Source: Oscillospiraceae bacterium
GTDB taxonomy: Bacteria > Bacillota > Clostridia > Oscillospirales > Ruminococcaceae
Reading direction: 5' to 3'
Length of the DNA: 14,922 bases
NCBI GenBank assembly: GCA_017451665.1
Contig: JAFTNX010000163.1
Location: forward strand, 1 to 14,922
Shown here: positions 6,403 to 12,370 of the stretch, in pieces
How the letters are laid out: every line of letters starts with the position of its first letter
Position numbering within the stretch: the stretch's first letter is position 1
Notes under the pieces: model-generated
What the model was told of the DNA's origin: nothing
Seen by the model: the letters and a program-made list of their open reading frames with translations, nothing else
Databases searched by the model: none
Translations under genes and position numbers: made by a program

Positions 6403-6813
6403 CCCGTAAATCACACTTGCAAGAGTGCCATAAAGAATAACAGGCCCGCTGATGATAAAAATTTTTGCACCAAGTCCCGTTACAAAACCCTCTGTTTTAA
6501 ATTCAATGGCAGGAGAAACCACCGAGTTTGCAAAACCAGTTATAGGCACAAGAGTGCCTGCCCCTGCGTATTTTGCAATGCTGTGATAAATTCCAAGGCC
6601 TGTTAAAACTGCCGAAATGAAAATAAGCGACACCGAGCTCATAAGCGAACCGATTTTTTCGGTAAGTCCGAGAGTAATATAAAGCTGTTTTAAAAATTCA
6701 CCGAGAGTACAGATTGCTCCACCTACAAAAAATGCAAAAGTCATATTTTTTAAGGATTTTGTTGGTGGCGAAGCCTTTTTATACATTTTTTCGTATTCTT
6801 TTTCTGATACCAT
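6373..6813 (-). CDS. spoVAC: Stage V sporulation protein AC
   Basis: Small polytopic membrane protein of the SpoVA system, which moves dipicolinic acid into the forespore and releases it at germination; Bacillus SpoVAC behaves as a mechanosensitive channel. Seen: 146 residues with helices at about 23-48, 56-78 and 115-142, and the family signature GIYHSIAKYAGAGTLVPITGFANSVVSPAIEF (75-105) followed by KTEGFVTGLGAKIF. ATG at 6813 is chosen because GGAGGTG lies about 5 nt upstream; the longer frame to 6852 adds sequence with no binding site. Partners spoVAD and spoVAE/EB are not adjacent on either side, unlike the usual operon, so this may be a solo copy. Its 3' end is antisense to the end of spoIIP. 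Confidence 0.93.
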   Translation of the reverse strand: MVSEKEYEKMYKKASPPTKSLKNMTFAFFVGGAICTLGEFLKQLYITLGLTEKIGSLMSSVSLIFISAVLTGLGIYHSIAKYAGAGTLVPITGFANSVVSPAIEFKTEGFVTGLGAKIFIISGPVILYGTLASVIYGLIYWLTKVF

Positions 6814-6864
6814 AACGCACCTCCGTTTTAATGCTATTTTTTGAAAAAACACAAAAAAATATAC

Positions 6865-6901
6865 AAAAAAACAGAAACCCTTTATAAAAAAAGATTTCTG
6901 T
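6865..6901 (-). terminator. Terminator of the phosphoesterase gene
   Basis: On minus, ACAGAAATC (6901-6893), a 13-nt loop and GGTTTCTGT (6879-6871, one G-U pair) are followed by a run of seven T (6871-6865). It separates the phosphoesterase from spoVAC, so spoVAC needs its own promoter; I saw no convincing one in 6814-6864. Confidence 0.75.
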
Positions 6902-6937
6902 GTAACTGTTTTTTAAAAAATAACATACAATGTAATA

Positions 6938-7414
6938 TTACAAATCAACGTGGGCAATAAAAATTCCCGACTCCTCAATGTCAATATAAGCGTATGCAGG
7001 CTTTTTTCCGTCTCGTGGGCAGGAGGCACTTGACGGATTTAAAACATAAATTCCGTTTCTGTATTCGTTAATTCTCTCGTGAAGATGCCCGAAACAAACA
7101 ATATGCGCATTGTTGTAAAGAGCGTTTGTAATCAGCTTGTCAAGGCTGTAATTGACATAATAATGATGCCCGTGAGTAAACATAATTTTCTTTCCACAAA
7201 GCTCTAAAAAGCCGGTATTCGGACTCATTGAATTGCTGTCGCAGTTTCCTGCCACAATGTGAAAATTCTTGTCAGGATACTTCACCTGAGAATTTTCAAT
7301 TTCTCTCATTCCGTCGCCAAGAAAAATAAACTCTCTAACGTCCTTGTTTCTTTCGATAATTTTATCTATTGCAACTCCGTTTCCGTGAGTATCAGAAAAC
7401 ACAACAACTCTCAT
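6938..7414 (-). CDS. YfcE/MJ0936-family metallophosphoesterase
   Basis: A 158-residue cytoplasmic phosphodiesterase with a dinuclear metal centre. All family motifs are present: D8-x-H10 (FSDTHGN), G33-D34 (FLGDG), G56-N57-C-D (VAGNCD), H81-G-H83 (FTHGHHY), and G109-H110-x-H112 (FGHLHE). The size fits the single-domain YfcE type, which cleaves model phosphodiesters; the natural substrate is generally unknown, so no symbol is given. ATG at 7414 has GGGAGGG 6 nt upstream; the TTG at 7429 lies just upstream of that site and is rejected. It is transcribed alone, from an extended -10 promoter to the terminator at 6865-6901, and is divergent from the small-protein cassette beginning at 7482. Confidence 0.9.
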   Translation of the reverse strand: MRVVVFSDTHGNGVAIDKIIERNKDVREFIFLGDGMREIENSQVKYPDKNFHIVAGNCDSNSMSPNTGFLELCGKKIMFTHGHHYYVNYSLDKLITNALYNNAHIVCFGHLHERINEYRNGIYVLNPSSASCPRDGKKPAYAYIDIEESGIFIAHVDL

Positions 7415-7435
7415 TTTTATCCCTCCCAAGAAACT

Positions 7436-7464
7436 ATTTTACCACATTTTTATAAATTTCACAA
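7436..7464 (-). promoter_or_regulatory. Extended -10 sigma-A promoter of the phosphoesterase gene
   Basis: On minus: TTGTGA (7464-7459), 17-nt spacer ending TGTGG, TAAAAT (7441-7436). The last 11 bases match those of the ilv promoter exactly. Confidence 0.75.
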
Positions 7465-7481
7465 CAGAAAGGTTGATTTTT

Positions 7482-7718
7482 ATGAATTTAAACGAAAAAC
7501 AGCTTGACGCACTTTTAAAAATGGCATCAAAAAAACTTGGTACTTCCCCTGACGTGTTAAAAAATCAGCTTCAACAAGGGAAATTTGACAACGCTATGTC
7601 AAATATGTCACCACAGCAGAGTGCTGTTTTTAAATCTGCCCTTAATAACCCTGAAATTGCCGAAAAAATGATGAATACACCACAGTTTCAGGAGCTTTAT
7701 AAAAAACTTTCAAAATAA
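7482..7718 (+). CDS. Small helical hypothetical protein, cassette gene 1
   Basis: A 78-residue soluble, probably all-helical protein that I do not recognise. It starts NLNEKQLDALLKMASKKLG, has a Gln/Asn/Met-rich middle (QLQQGKFDNAMSNMSPQQS) and ends with NNPEIAEKMMNTPQFQELYKKLSK. The ending, an Asn-Pro followed by short amphipathic helices rich in Met, faintly recalls STI1/DP-type helical motifs, a weak analogy only. The start is ATG at 7482 with GAAAGG 9 nt upstream; the TTG at 7473 overlaps that site. It is the first of three tightly spaced genes ending at a strong terminator, so probably one transcript. I found no convincing promoter on the plus strand in the 67-bp gap shared with the phosphoesterase. 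Confidence 0.8.
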   Translation: MNLNEKQLDALLKMASKKLGTSPDVLKNQLQQGKFDNAMSNMSPQQSAVFKSALNNPEIAEKMMNTPQFQELYKKLSK

Positions 7719-7736
7719 CAAAAAGGAGGGCTGGGC

Positions 7737-8144
7737 GTGGATAACCTGATGGAAAACATTCAAAAGGTGATGAGTGACCCTGAAAGCATGAAACAGATAA
7801 ATGAGCTTGCGCAGATGCTGGGACTTTCGGGAGAGAATACCCCACCACCTCCTCCAAAACCCGAGCCTGAATTTGATTTCAAAAAGCTGTTTTCTTCACC
7901 TGAGCCTCAGAAAAATAAAGAGGATAATGTGGATTTCACCAAGCTGTTACAGCTTTCAAAAATCTTTGAAAAGGCTTCAAAACCTGATAAGAATACACAG
8001 CTTATTCTTGCCTTAAAGCCACATCTCAAAGAAGAAACCCAGCACAAGGCTGACAGTCTGATAAAGATTTTTAAACTGAGGGCTGTCTATCCCTTATTAA
8101 AGGAAAGTGGAATTATCGGAGGTGATTTGTCTGGCATCCTTTAA
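7737..8144 (+). CDS. Proline-linker helical hypothetical protein, cassette gene 2
   Basis: A 135-residue soluble protein, not recognised. Seen: an N-terminal helix pair (MENIQKVMSDPESMKQINELAQMLG, about 5-29), a proline/acidic linker (NTPPPPPKPEPEFDFKKLF, 34-52), a second charged linker, then a helical C-terminal half (about 65-120) with the ordered motif ILALKPHLKEETQHKADSLIKIFKL. GTG at 7737 is chosen because AAAGGAGGG ends 6 nt upstream; ATG at 7749 is an alternative. It begins 18 nt after gene 1 and its end overlaps gene 3 by 14 nt. The DP-E-S-M segment near its N terminus echoes the NPEIAEKM end of gene 1, which suggests, but does not show, related folds. Confidence 0.8.
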   Translation: MDNLMENIQKVMSDPESMKQINELAQMLGLSGENTPPPPPKPEPEFDFKKLFSSPEPQKNKEDNVDFTKLLQLSKIFEKASKPDKNTQLILALKPHLKEETQHKADSLIKIFKLRAVYPLLKESGIIGGDLSGIL

Positions 8145-8442
8145 CCCTCAGCAAATGGAAAAAATGCAGCGTGATGCTGTAAATCGTGTCAATGAAATGC
8201 ACAGGCGTGCCTCACAGATGGTAAATCCGTCGCCTTCTGTCCCTCCCCCACCTCCACCACAGCCACAACAGGAAAAACCCACAACTGCCCCTGTTGACAA
8301 CGGTTTTATTTCTTCTCTGTCAAAGCTTGTGGATTTTAAAATTGACGAAGAAAAGGCATTAATCGGAATAATCATATACATTCTTGCAAAAAATAAAGCC
8401 GACCCGAAGCTCCTTATCGGTCTTGGGTATCTTCTTTTATAG
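8131..8442 (+). CDS. Poly-proline hypothetical protein, cassette gene 3, probable CUG start
   Basis: About 103 residues, not recognised. Seen: an N-terminal charged helix (NPQQMEKMQRDAVNRVNEMHRRASQM), a poly-Pro/Gln linker (PPPPPPQPQQ), and a C-terminal part with DFKIDEEKALIGIIIYILAKNKADPKLLIGLGYLLL, two short hydrophobic helices split by a charged turn. The start is unusual: a strong binding site GGAGGTGAT (8118-8126) points at CTG 8131, 8 nt after GGAGG. GTG at 8107 lies before that site, and ATG at 8155 has none at the right distance. The gene overlaps the end of gene 2, which fits translational coupling. Similar small proteins ending in a hydrophobic D/E...LLLxLxYLL pattern occur, as I recall, in Clostridia, with no function known to me. 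Confidence 0.7.
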   Translation: MASFNPQQMEKMQRDAVNRVNEMHRRASQMVNPSPSVPPPPPPQPQQEKPTTAPVDNGFISSLSKLVDFKIDEEKALIGIIIYILAKNKADPKLLIGLGYLLL

Positions 8443-8446
8443 CTTT

Positions 8447-8480
8447 AAAAACACAGTGAAAAAAATTCGCTGTGTTTTTT
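8447..8480 (+). terminator. Terminator of the small-protein cassette
   Basis: A 14-bp stem (8447-8460 with 8466-8479, one G-U pair, core CACAG/CTGTG) has a five-A loop and a T-run at 8475-8480. It lies 4 nt after the cassette's last stop codon and directly before the next promoter. Confidence 0.9.
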
Positions 8481-8481
8481 A

Positions 8482-8510
8482 TTTACAAATCTTAAATTAT
8501 GTCGTATAAT
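8482..8510 (+). promoter_or_regulatory. Sigma-A promoter of the glycosyltransferase gene
   Basis: TTTACA (8482-8487), 17 nt, then a perfect TATAAT (8505-8510). The ATG at 8499 lies inside this promoter and so cannot be the start of the downstream gene. Confidence 0.88.
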
Positions 8511-8534
8511 AGACAAGGAAAGGTGGTGCTTTTT

Positions 8535-9362
8535 ATGAGCCTTACAACTAAATACAGTATGCTTGTGTCGGTTTATAAAAAAGTAAACCACAAGCATTTC
8601 AGACAGTGCCTTGAAAGTATTTTTTCACAGACATACCCTGCCGAACAGGTGGTTGTTGTGTGTGACGGGCCTCTCACAAATGAGCTTGACGAGGTTATTT
8701 CTGATTTTAAAGAAAAATATCCGAATACCCTTGACGTTGTGAGATTTTCAGAAAATAAAGGCACAGGTGCTGCTGCAAACGCAGGTATTGACGCCTGCCG
8801 AAACAATCTGATTTTAAAAACCGACAGCGACGATATATGCAGAAAAAACAGAGCTGAAATTCAGGTGGCTGTTCACGAAAAAAATCCTGCAATAACTATG
8901 TCGGGTGGATTTATAAGAGAGTTTCTTGACGGTACTGACGAAGAAATCGCAGTAAAAAAAGTTCCTCTTTCCCACAACGAAATTGTAAAATACGCAAAAC
9001 GCAGAAACCCTATAAACAACCCTACAATTGCTATAAAAAAGGATTTTTCACAAAAAATCGGCGGTTTTGATACCGACGCAAGATGTGAGGATTATGACTT
9101 TGTGTGCCGTATGCTTCACGCTGGGGCTAAGGCTGAAAATGTTGACAAAATTCTTCTTGATTATCGTGTAAGTCCCGACAACTTAAAGCGCCGTAAAAAC
9201 TGGAAAAACACAAAATCCTTTATTCAGGTGAGATACAGAAATTTCAAGCGTGGCTTCTGCTCGTTTTTTGATTTTCTGATACCTTCCATAGCACAGCTTT
9301 TAATGTTTATTCTCCCTACAAAGCTGACAGGTGCTTTTTACAAAAAAATACTGAGAAAATAG
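8535..9362 (+). CDS. Family 2 glycosyltransferase
   Basis: A 275-residue GT-A fold enzyme that transfers a sugar from a nucleotide donor, most likely to a cell-surface glycan precursor on the inner face of the membrane. Seen: SVYKKVNHKHFRQCLESIFSQTYPAEQVVVVCDG (N-terminal nucleotide-binding region), SENKGTGAAANAGI, the metal-binding DxD-type motif in LKTDSDDIC, and the acceptor-site stretch NPINNPTIAIKK...GGFD...CEDYDFVCRM with the likely catalytic Asp. The C terminus has a hydrophobic stretch (FFDFLIPSIAQLLMFILP) that may touch the membrane. ATG at 8535 is preceded by AAGGAAAGGTGG and sits 24 nt after the -10. It is monocistronic, bounded by terminators on both sides. Donor and acceptor are unknown; the NPINNPT motif is shared with rhamnosyl- and galactosyltransferase-like members. 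Confidence 0.9.
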   Translation: MSLTTKYSMLVSVYKKVNHKHFRQCLESIFSQTYPAEQVVVVCDGPLTNELDEVISDFKEKYPNTLDVVRFSENKGTGAAANAGIDACRNNLILKTDSDDICRKNRAEIQVAVHEKNPAITMSGGFIREFLDGTDEEIAVKKVPLSHNEIVKYAKRRNPINNPTIAIKKDFSQKIGGFDTDARCEDYDFVCRMLHAGAKAENVDKILLDYRVSPDNLKRRKNWKNTKSFIQVRYRNFKRGFCSFFDFLIPSIAQLLMFILPTKLTGAFYKKILRK

Positions 9363-9363
9363 C

Positions 9364-9394
9364 AAAAGAGCCATTCGTTGTGAATGGCTCTTTT
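9364..9394. terminator. Bidirectional terminator between the GT2 gene and htrA
   Basis: A 13-bp perfect stem (AAAAGAGCCATTC 9364-9376 with 9382-9394) with GTTGT loop and A/T tracts on both sides serves the two convergent genes. It begins 1 nt after the glycosyltransferase stop codon. Confidence 0.9.
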
Positions 9395-9441
9395 ACATAT
9401 GGAAGTAAATGAAATATGAAAAAACAACACGAACTCAGATT

Positions 9442-10656
9442 TTAACCTAATGCCTCATCAAGTGTAACATCAAAGTCAATGATTTCTCCGTCTCTGTATA
9501 CGGAAATGGTGATTTGTTCACCTGCTTTGAAGTTAGCCTTGATTGAGTTGAATTCCTCAATTGTTGTGATAAGCTGTCCGTTAATTCCGATAACAATGTC
9601 ATCAACCTTAATTCCTGCTTTTTCAGCAGCAGAATTTTCATTAACGCCTCTTACTATAAAGCCCTGAGGAATATTGTAGTACTGTGAATAAATCTCAGTA
9701 ACGTTTTCACCTATAATTCCAAGCTGTGGTCTGCCCTTTACATAACCGTATTTCAAAAGGTCTTCAATAATAGGCATAGCATCGTCAATAGGAATTGCAA
9801 AACCAAGTCCCTCACCGTAGGTTGAATTGATTTTTACTGATGTGATACCAACAACCTGTCCGTATGCGTTGATGAGTGGACCGCCCGAATTACCGTGATT
9901 TATGGAGGCGTCAGTCTGGATAAGATTCATCTCTCTGTCCTCAACTGTCAGCTTTCTGTCAAGGGCAGATACAATGCCTGCTGTAACTGACCCTGCAAGT
10001 TCAAAACCAAGTGGGTTTCCGATAACGATAGCAGCTTCACCTACTACCATTTCGCCTGAAGTCCCGAATTCAGCAGCAGGAAGTCCTGTTTTGTCGATTT
10101 TCAAAACAGCAAGGTCTGTCTGTACGTCTGTGCCAATAAGCTGTGCTGAATAAGTTTCAGAGCCAAGTGACTTGTCAAGTACAACCTTGAAATCACTTCC
10201 ACCATCAACAACGTGAGCGTTTGTAATGATGTATCCGTCTTCGCTTAAAATAATTCCTGTGCCTGTATACATTCCGTCAGACGCAACGCAGGAAATACCT
10301 ACAACTGACGGTGAAACCTTTTCAACCACCTGTGGAATTGTAAGTGCGTCCTTTGGTGTGGAAAGCTGGATTATTGTAGGAATGTTATCTCTTATAACGC
10401 CACTGCCGTTTCCGTTTGAAACCATTTCATTCTGCTGTGAAGAAGGTGTACCCCCTGTCGGCTGGTTTTCCTTGGCACTTCCACCCTTGATAAGTGTATA
10501 CGCCATTACAGAAATGGTCGCCATAGCAACAAGTGTCATAAAAATTGTCAGCAGAATTACTACAATTCTCCCTGAATCCTTACTTTTGTTATTTTCAGGA
10601 TAAAATGAAAATTCATTGTATCCGTTATTGTTATTGTCGTTGAAATTGTTATACAT
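9442..10656 (-). CDS. HtrA/DegP-like membrane-anchored serine protease with PDZ domain
   Basis: Extracytoplasmic quality-control protease that degrades misfolded envelope proteins. Seen in 404 residues: an Asn-rich cytoplasmic N terminus, one membrane helix (about 30-54), a low-complexity linker, a trypsin-like domain with triad H148 (TNAHVV), D181 (TDLAVLK) and S257 (GNSGGPL), and one PDZ domain (about 308-400) with PQLGI and NSAAEKAGIKVDDIVIGINGQ. Gram-positive HtrA/HtrB proteins have this layout, so the symbol is left open. ATG at 10656 has GAGGTG 9 nt upstream; the in-frame GTG at 10668 lies within that site and is rejected. It is divergent from the sugar-transferase operon across a 268-bp AT-rich gap, so shared envelope-stress control is possible but not shown. 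Confidence 0.93.
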   Translation of the reverse strand: MYNNFNDNNNNGYNEFSFYPENNKSKDSGRIVVILLTIFMTLVAMATISVMAYTLIKGGSAKENQPTGGTPSSQQNEMVSNGNGSGVIRDNIPTIIQLSTPKDALTIPQVVEKVSPSVVGISCVASDGMYTGTGIILSEDGYIITNAHVVDGGSDFKVVLDKSLGSETYSAQLIGTDVQTDLAVLKIDKTGLPAAEFGTSGEMVVGEAAIVIGNPLGFELAGSVTAGIVSALDRKLTVEDREMNLIQTDASINHGNSGGPLINAYGQVVGITSVKINSTYGEGLGFAIPIDDAMPIIEDLLKYGYVKGRPQLGIIGENVTEIYSQYYNIPQGFIVRGVNENSAAEKAGIKVDDIVIGINGQLITTIEEFNSIKANFKAGEQITISVYRDGEIIDFDVTLDEALG

Positions 10657-10717
10657 TATCTGATTCACCTCATATTTTTCTACGGTTTTTTATCATTTCT
10701 TTTTGTTCACTTATTTC

Positions 10718-10723
10718 ATTATA
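10718..10723 (-). promoter_or_regulatory. Candidate -10 element for the htrA-like gene
   Basis: On minus a perfect TATAAT sits about 60 nt before the start codon. No good TTGACA-like -35 is found at 16-18 nt; the best candidates are AT-rich hexamers. An activator or alternative sigma factor could compensate. Confidence 0.45.
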
Positions 10724-10827
10724 ACCCTTTTTGTGATAAATAAATGATAATTTCGCAAATAAATAAAAAATACTAAGAGAAAAAGTTAAGGAAATTTGCC
10801 GAAATTTTTAATTCCTTATGTTTACTC

Positions 10828-10856
10828 TTGAAAAAAAAAAAGAAAACTGATACAAT
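10828..10856 (+). promoter_or_regulatory. Sigma-A promoter of the sugar-transferase operon
   Basis: TTGAAA (10828-10833), 17-nt A-rich spacer ending CTGA, TACAAT (10851-10856), with a TG one base before the -10. Transcription would start near 10863, giving a leader of about 62 nt. Confidence 0.88.
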
Positions 10857-10924
10857 GTAGGTATGTTAATCGAAAGAAACTAATTTTATTTTTAATAATT
10901 TTTTGAAAGGAAAGATTTGAATAC

Positions 10925-12349
10925 ATGGCTAATAAAGAACAATTCAAAAGACTTATAGTATATATAGCTTCTTTTGTAGTTATATGCTGTATGGCTTTTT
11001 GCTTTATTTTTGTGTGGCATAATCTTTATAATACTAATTTCGGTGAAAAAATCGGTGAGGATTATTTCTTCTGGCAGAAGGGTAACATTCTCCTGCTTGT
11101 AGTTTATATGCTTGTGTATACTATTTTTACAAAGTCCTTCAACGGCTTCAGAATAGGCTATCTTAAAACGGCAGGACTTATCGGTTCACAGATTTTAGGA
11201 CTTCTTGCCACAAACTTCGTTACATACCTTCAGCTTTCACTTTTAGGCAGAAGCCTTGTTGATGTAGTACCTCTGCTTTTGCTGACGGTTTATCAGTTCT
11301 TGCTTGCAGCTATTTGGGCAGCAGGTGCAAACTATGTTTATTCAAAAATTTATCCGCCAAGAAAAATGATAATCGTATACGGAAATACAAATGCCCGTGA
11401 CCTTGTTACAAAAATGAGCAGTCGTGTTGATAAGTATATGATTTGCTCATCTGTATCAATTACTGAGGATTTGGAAACTATCAAGGAAAAAATTCTTGAT
11501 TTTGAGGCTGTTATTATCTGTGACGTGCCTTCAAATCTCCGTAACCAGATTCTGAAATTCACATATGATAAATCAATAAGAACATATATTACACCAAAGA
11601 TTTCTGACGTTATTTTAAGAGGCAGTGAGGAAATTCACCTGTTTGATACACCACTCCTTTTAAGCAGAAACCTGGGACTTTCATTTGAACAGCGTGTTAT
11701 AAAAAGAGCTATGGACCTTGTTATGGCACTTATTTGTTTTGTTATTGCATCACCATTTATGCTTGTTACTGCACTTGCAATCAAGCTTTACGACAGAGGC
11801 CCTGTCCTCTATTCACAGGAAAGACTTACCCTTAACGGCAAGATTTTTAAGGTTTATAAGTTCAGAAGTATGATTGTTGACGCTGAAAAAGACGGTGTTG
11901 CAAGACTTGCCAAGGACAACGACAGCAGAATTACTCCTGTGGGAAAAATTATAAGAAAAATCCGTTTCGACGAACTTCCACAGCTTTTTAACATCTTAAA
12001 GGGCGATATGTCTTTTGTAGGTCCTCGTCCTGAAAGACCTGAAATTGCAAAGCAATATGAGGAAACTATTCCTGAATTCAGTTACAGACTTAAAGCCAAG
12101 GCAGGTCTTACAGGCTATGCGCAGGTTATGGGTAAATACAATACCACACCTTACGACAAGCTGAAGCTTGACCTTATGTATATCCAGCAGCAGTCAATTG
12201 TTCTTGACATCAGAATTCTTCTTCTTACAATCAAAACTATTTTCGTGCCTGACAGCACAGAGGGGGTAACTGCCGACACAGCTGCAACAGACAGCCACAA
12301 GCTTACTCCTAATTCGGAAACCAAGAATAAAGAAGAAGTATCAGTATAA
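10925..12349 (+). CDS. Polyprenyl glycosylphosphotransferase (bacterial sugar transferase)
   Basis: Membrane enzyme that loads the first sugar-1-phosphate onto undecaprenyl phosphate, initiating exopolysaccharide, capsule or glycoprotein glycan synthesis. Seen in 474 residues: four N-terminal membrane helices (about 7-33, 42-60, 78-100, 108-135), a cytosolic nucleotide-binding-like domain (MIIVYGNTNARDLVTKM onwards, about 147-245), and the C-terminal catalytic domain starting with the re-entrant helix RAMDLVMALICFVIASPFML, then PVLYSQERL, KVYKFRSM, RFDELPQLFNILKGDMSFVGPRPERPE and KAGLTGYAQVMG. This is the large PNPT architecture of the WcaJ/CpsE type; substrate sugar unknown. ATG at 10925 follows AAAGGAAAG. 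The CAP-domain gene follows after 21 nt. No other polysaccharide genes are beside it, so the rest of the pathway must lie elsewhere. Confidence 0.93.
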   Translation: MANKEQFKRLIVYIASFVVICCMAFCFIFVWHNLYNTNFGEKIGEDYFFWQKGNILLLVVYMLVYTIFTKSFNGFRIGYLKTAGLIGSQILGLLATNFVTYLQLSLLGRSLVDVVPLLLLTVYQFLLAAIWAAGANYVYSKIYPPRKMIIVYGNTNARDLVTKMSSRVDKYMICSSVSITEDLETIKEKILDFEAVIICDVPSNLRNQILKFTYDKSIRTYITPKISDVILRGSEEIHLFDTPLLLSRNLGLSFEQRVIKRAMDLVMALICFVIASPFMLVTALAIKLYDRGPVLYSQERLTLNGKIFKVYKFRSMIVDAEKDGVARLAKDNDSRITPVGKIIRKIRFDELPQLFNILKGDMSFVGPRPERPEIAKQYEETIPEFSYRLKAKAGLTGYAQVMGKYNTTPYDKLKLDLMYIQQQSIVLDIRILLLTIKTIFVPDSTEGVTADTAATDSHKLTPNSETKNKEEVSV

Positions 12350-12370
12350 AATTATCCGAAAGGAAATGCT

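Noticed and set aside
8499..8534. Longer start of the glycosyltransferase at ATG 8499
   Set aside because: It lies between the -35 and -10 of a near-consensus promoter and lacks a ribosome binding site.
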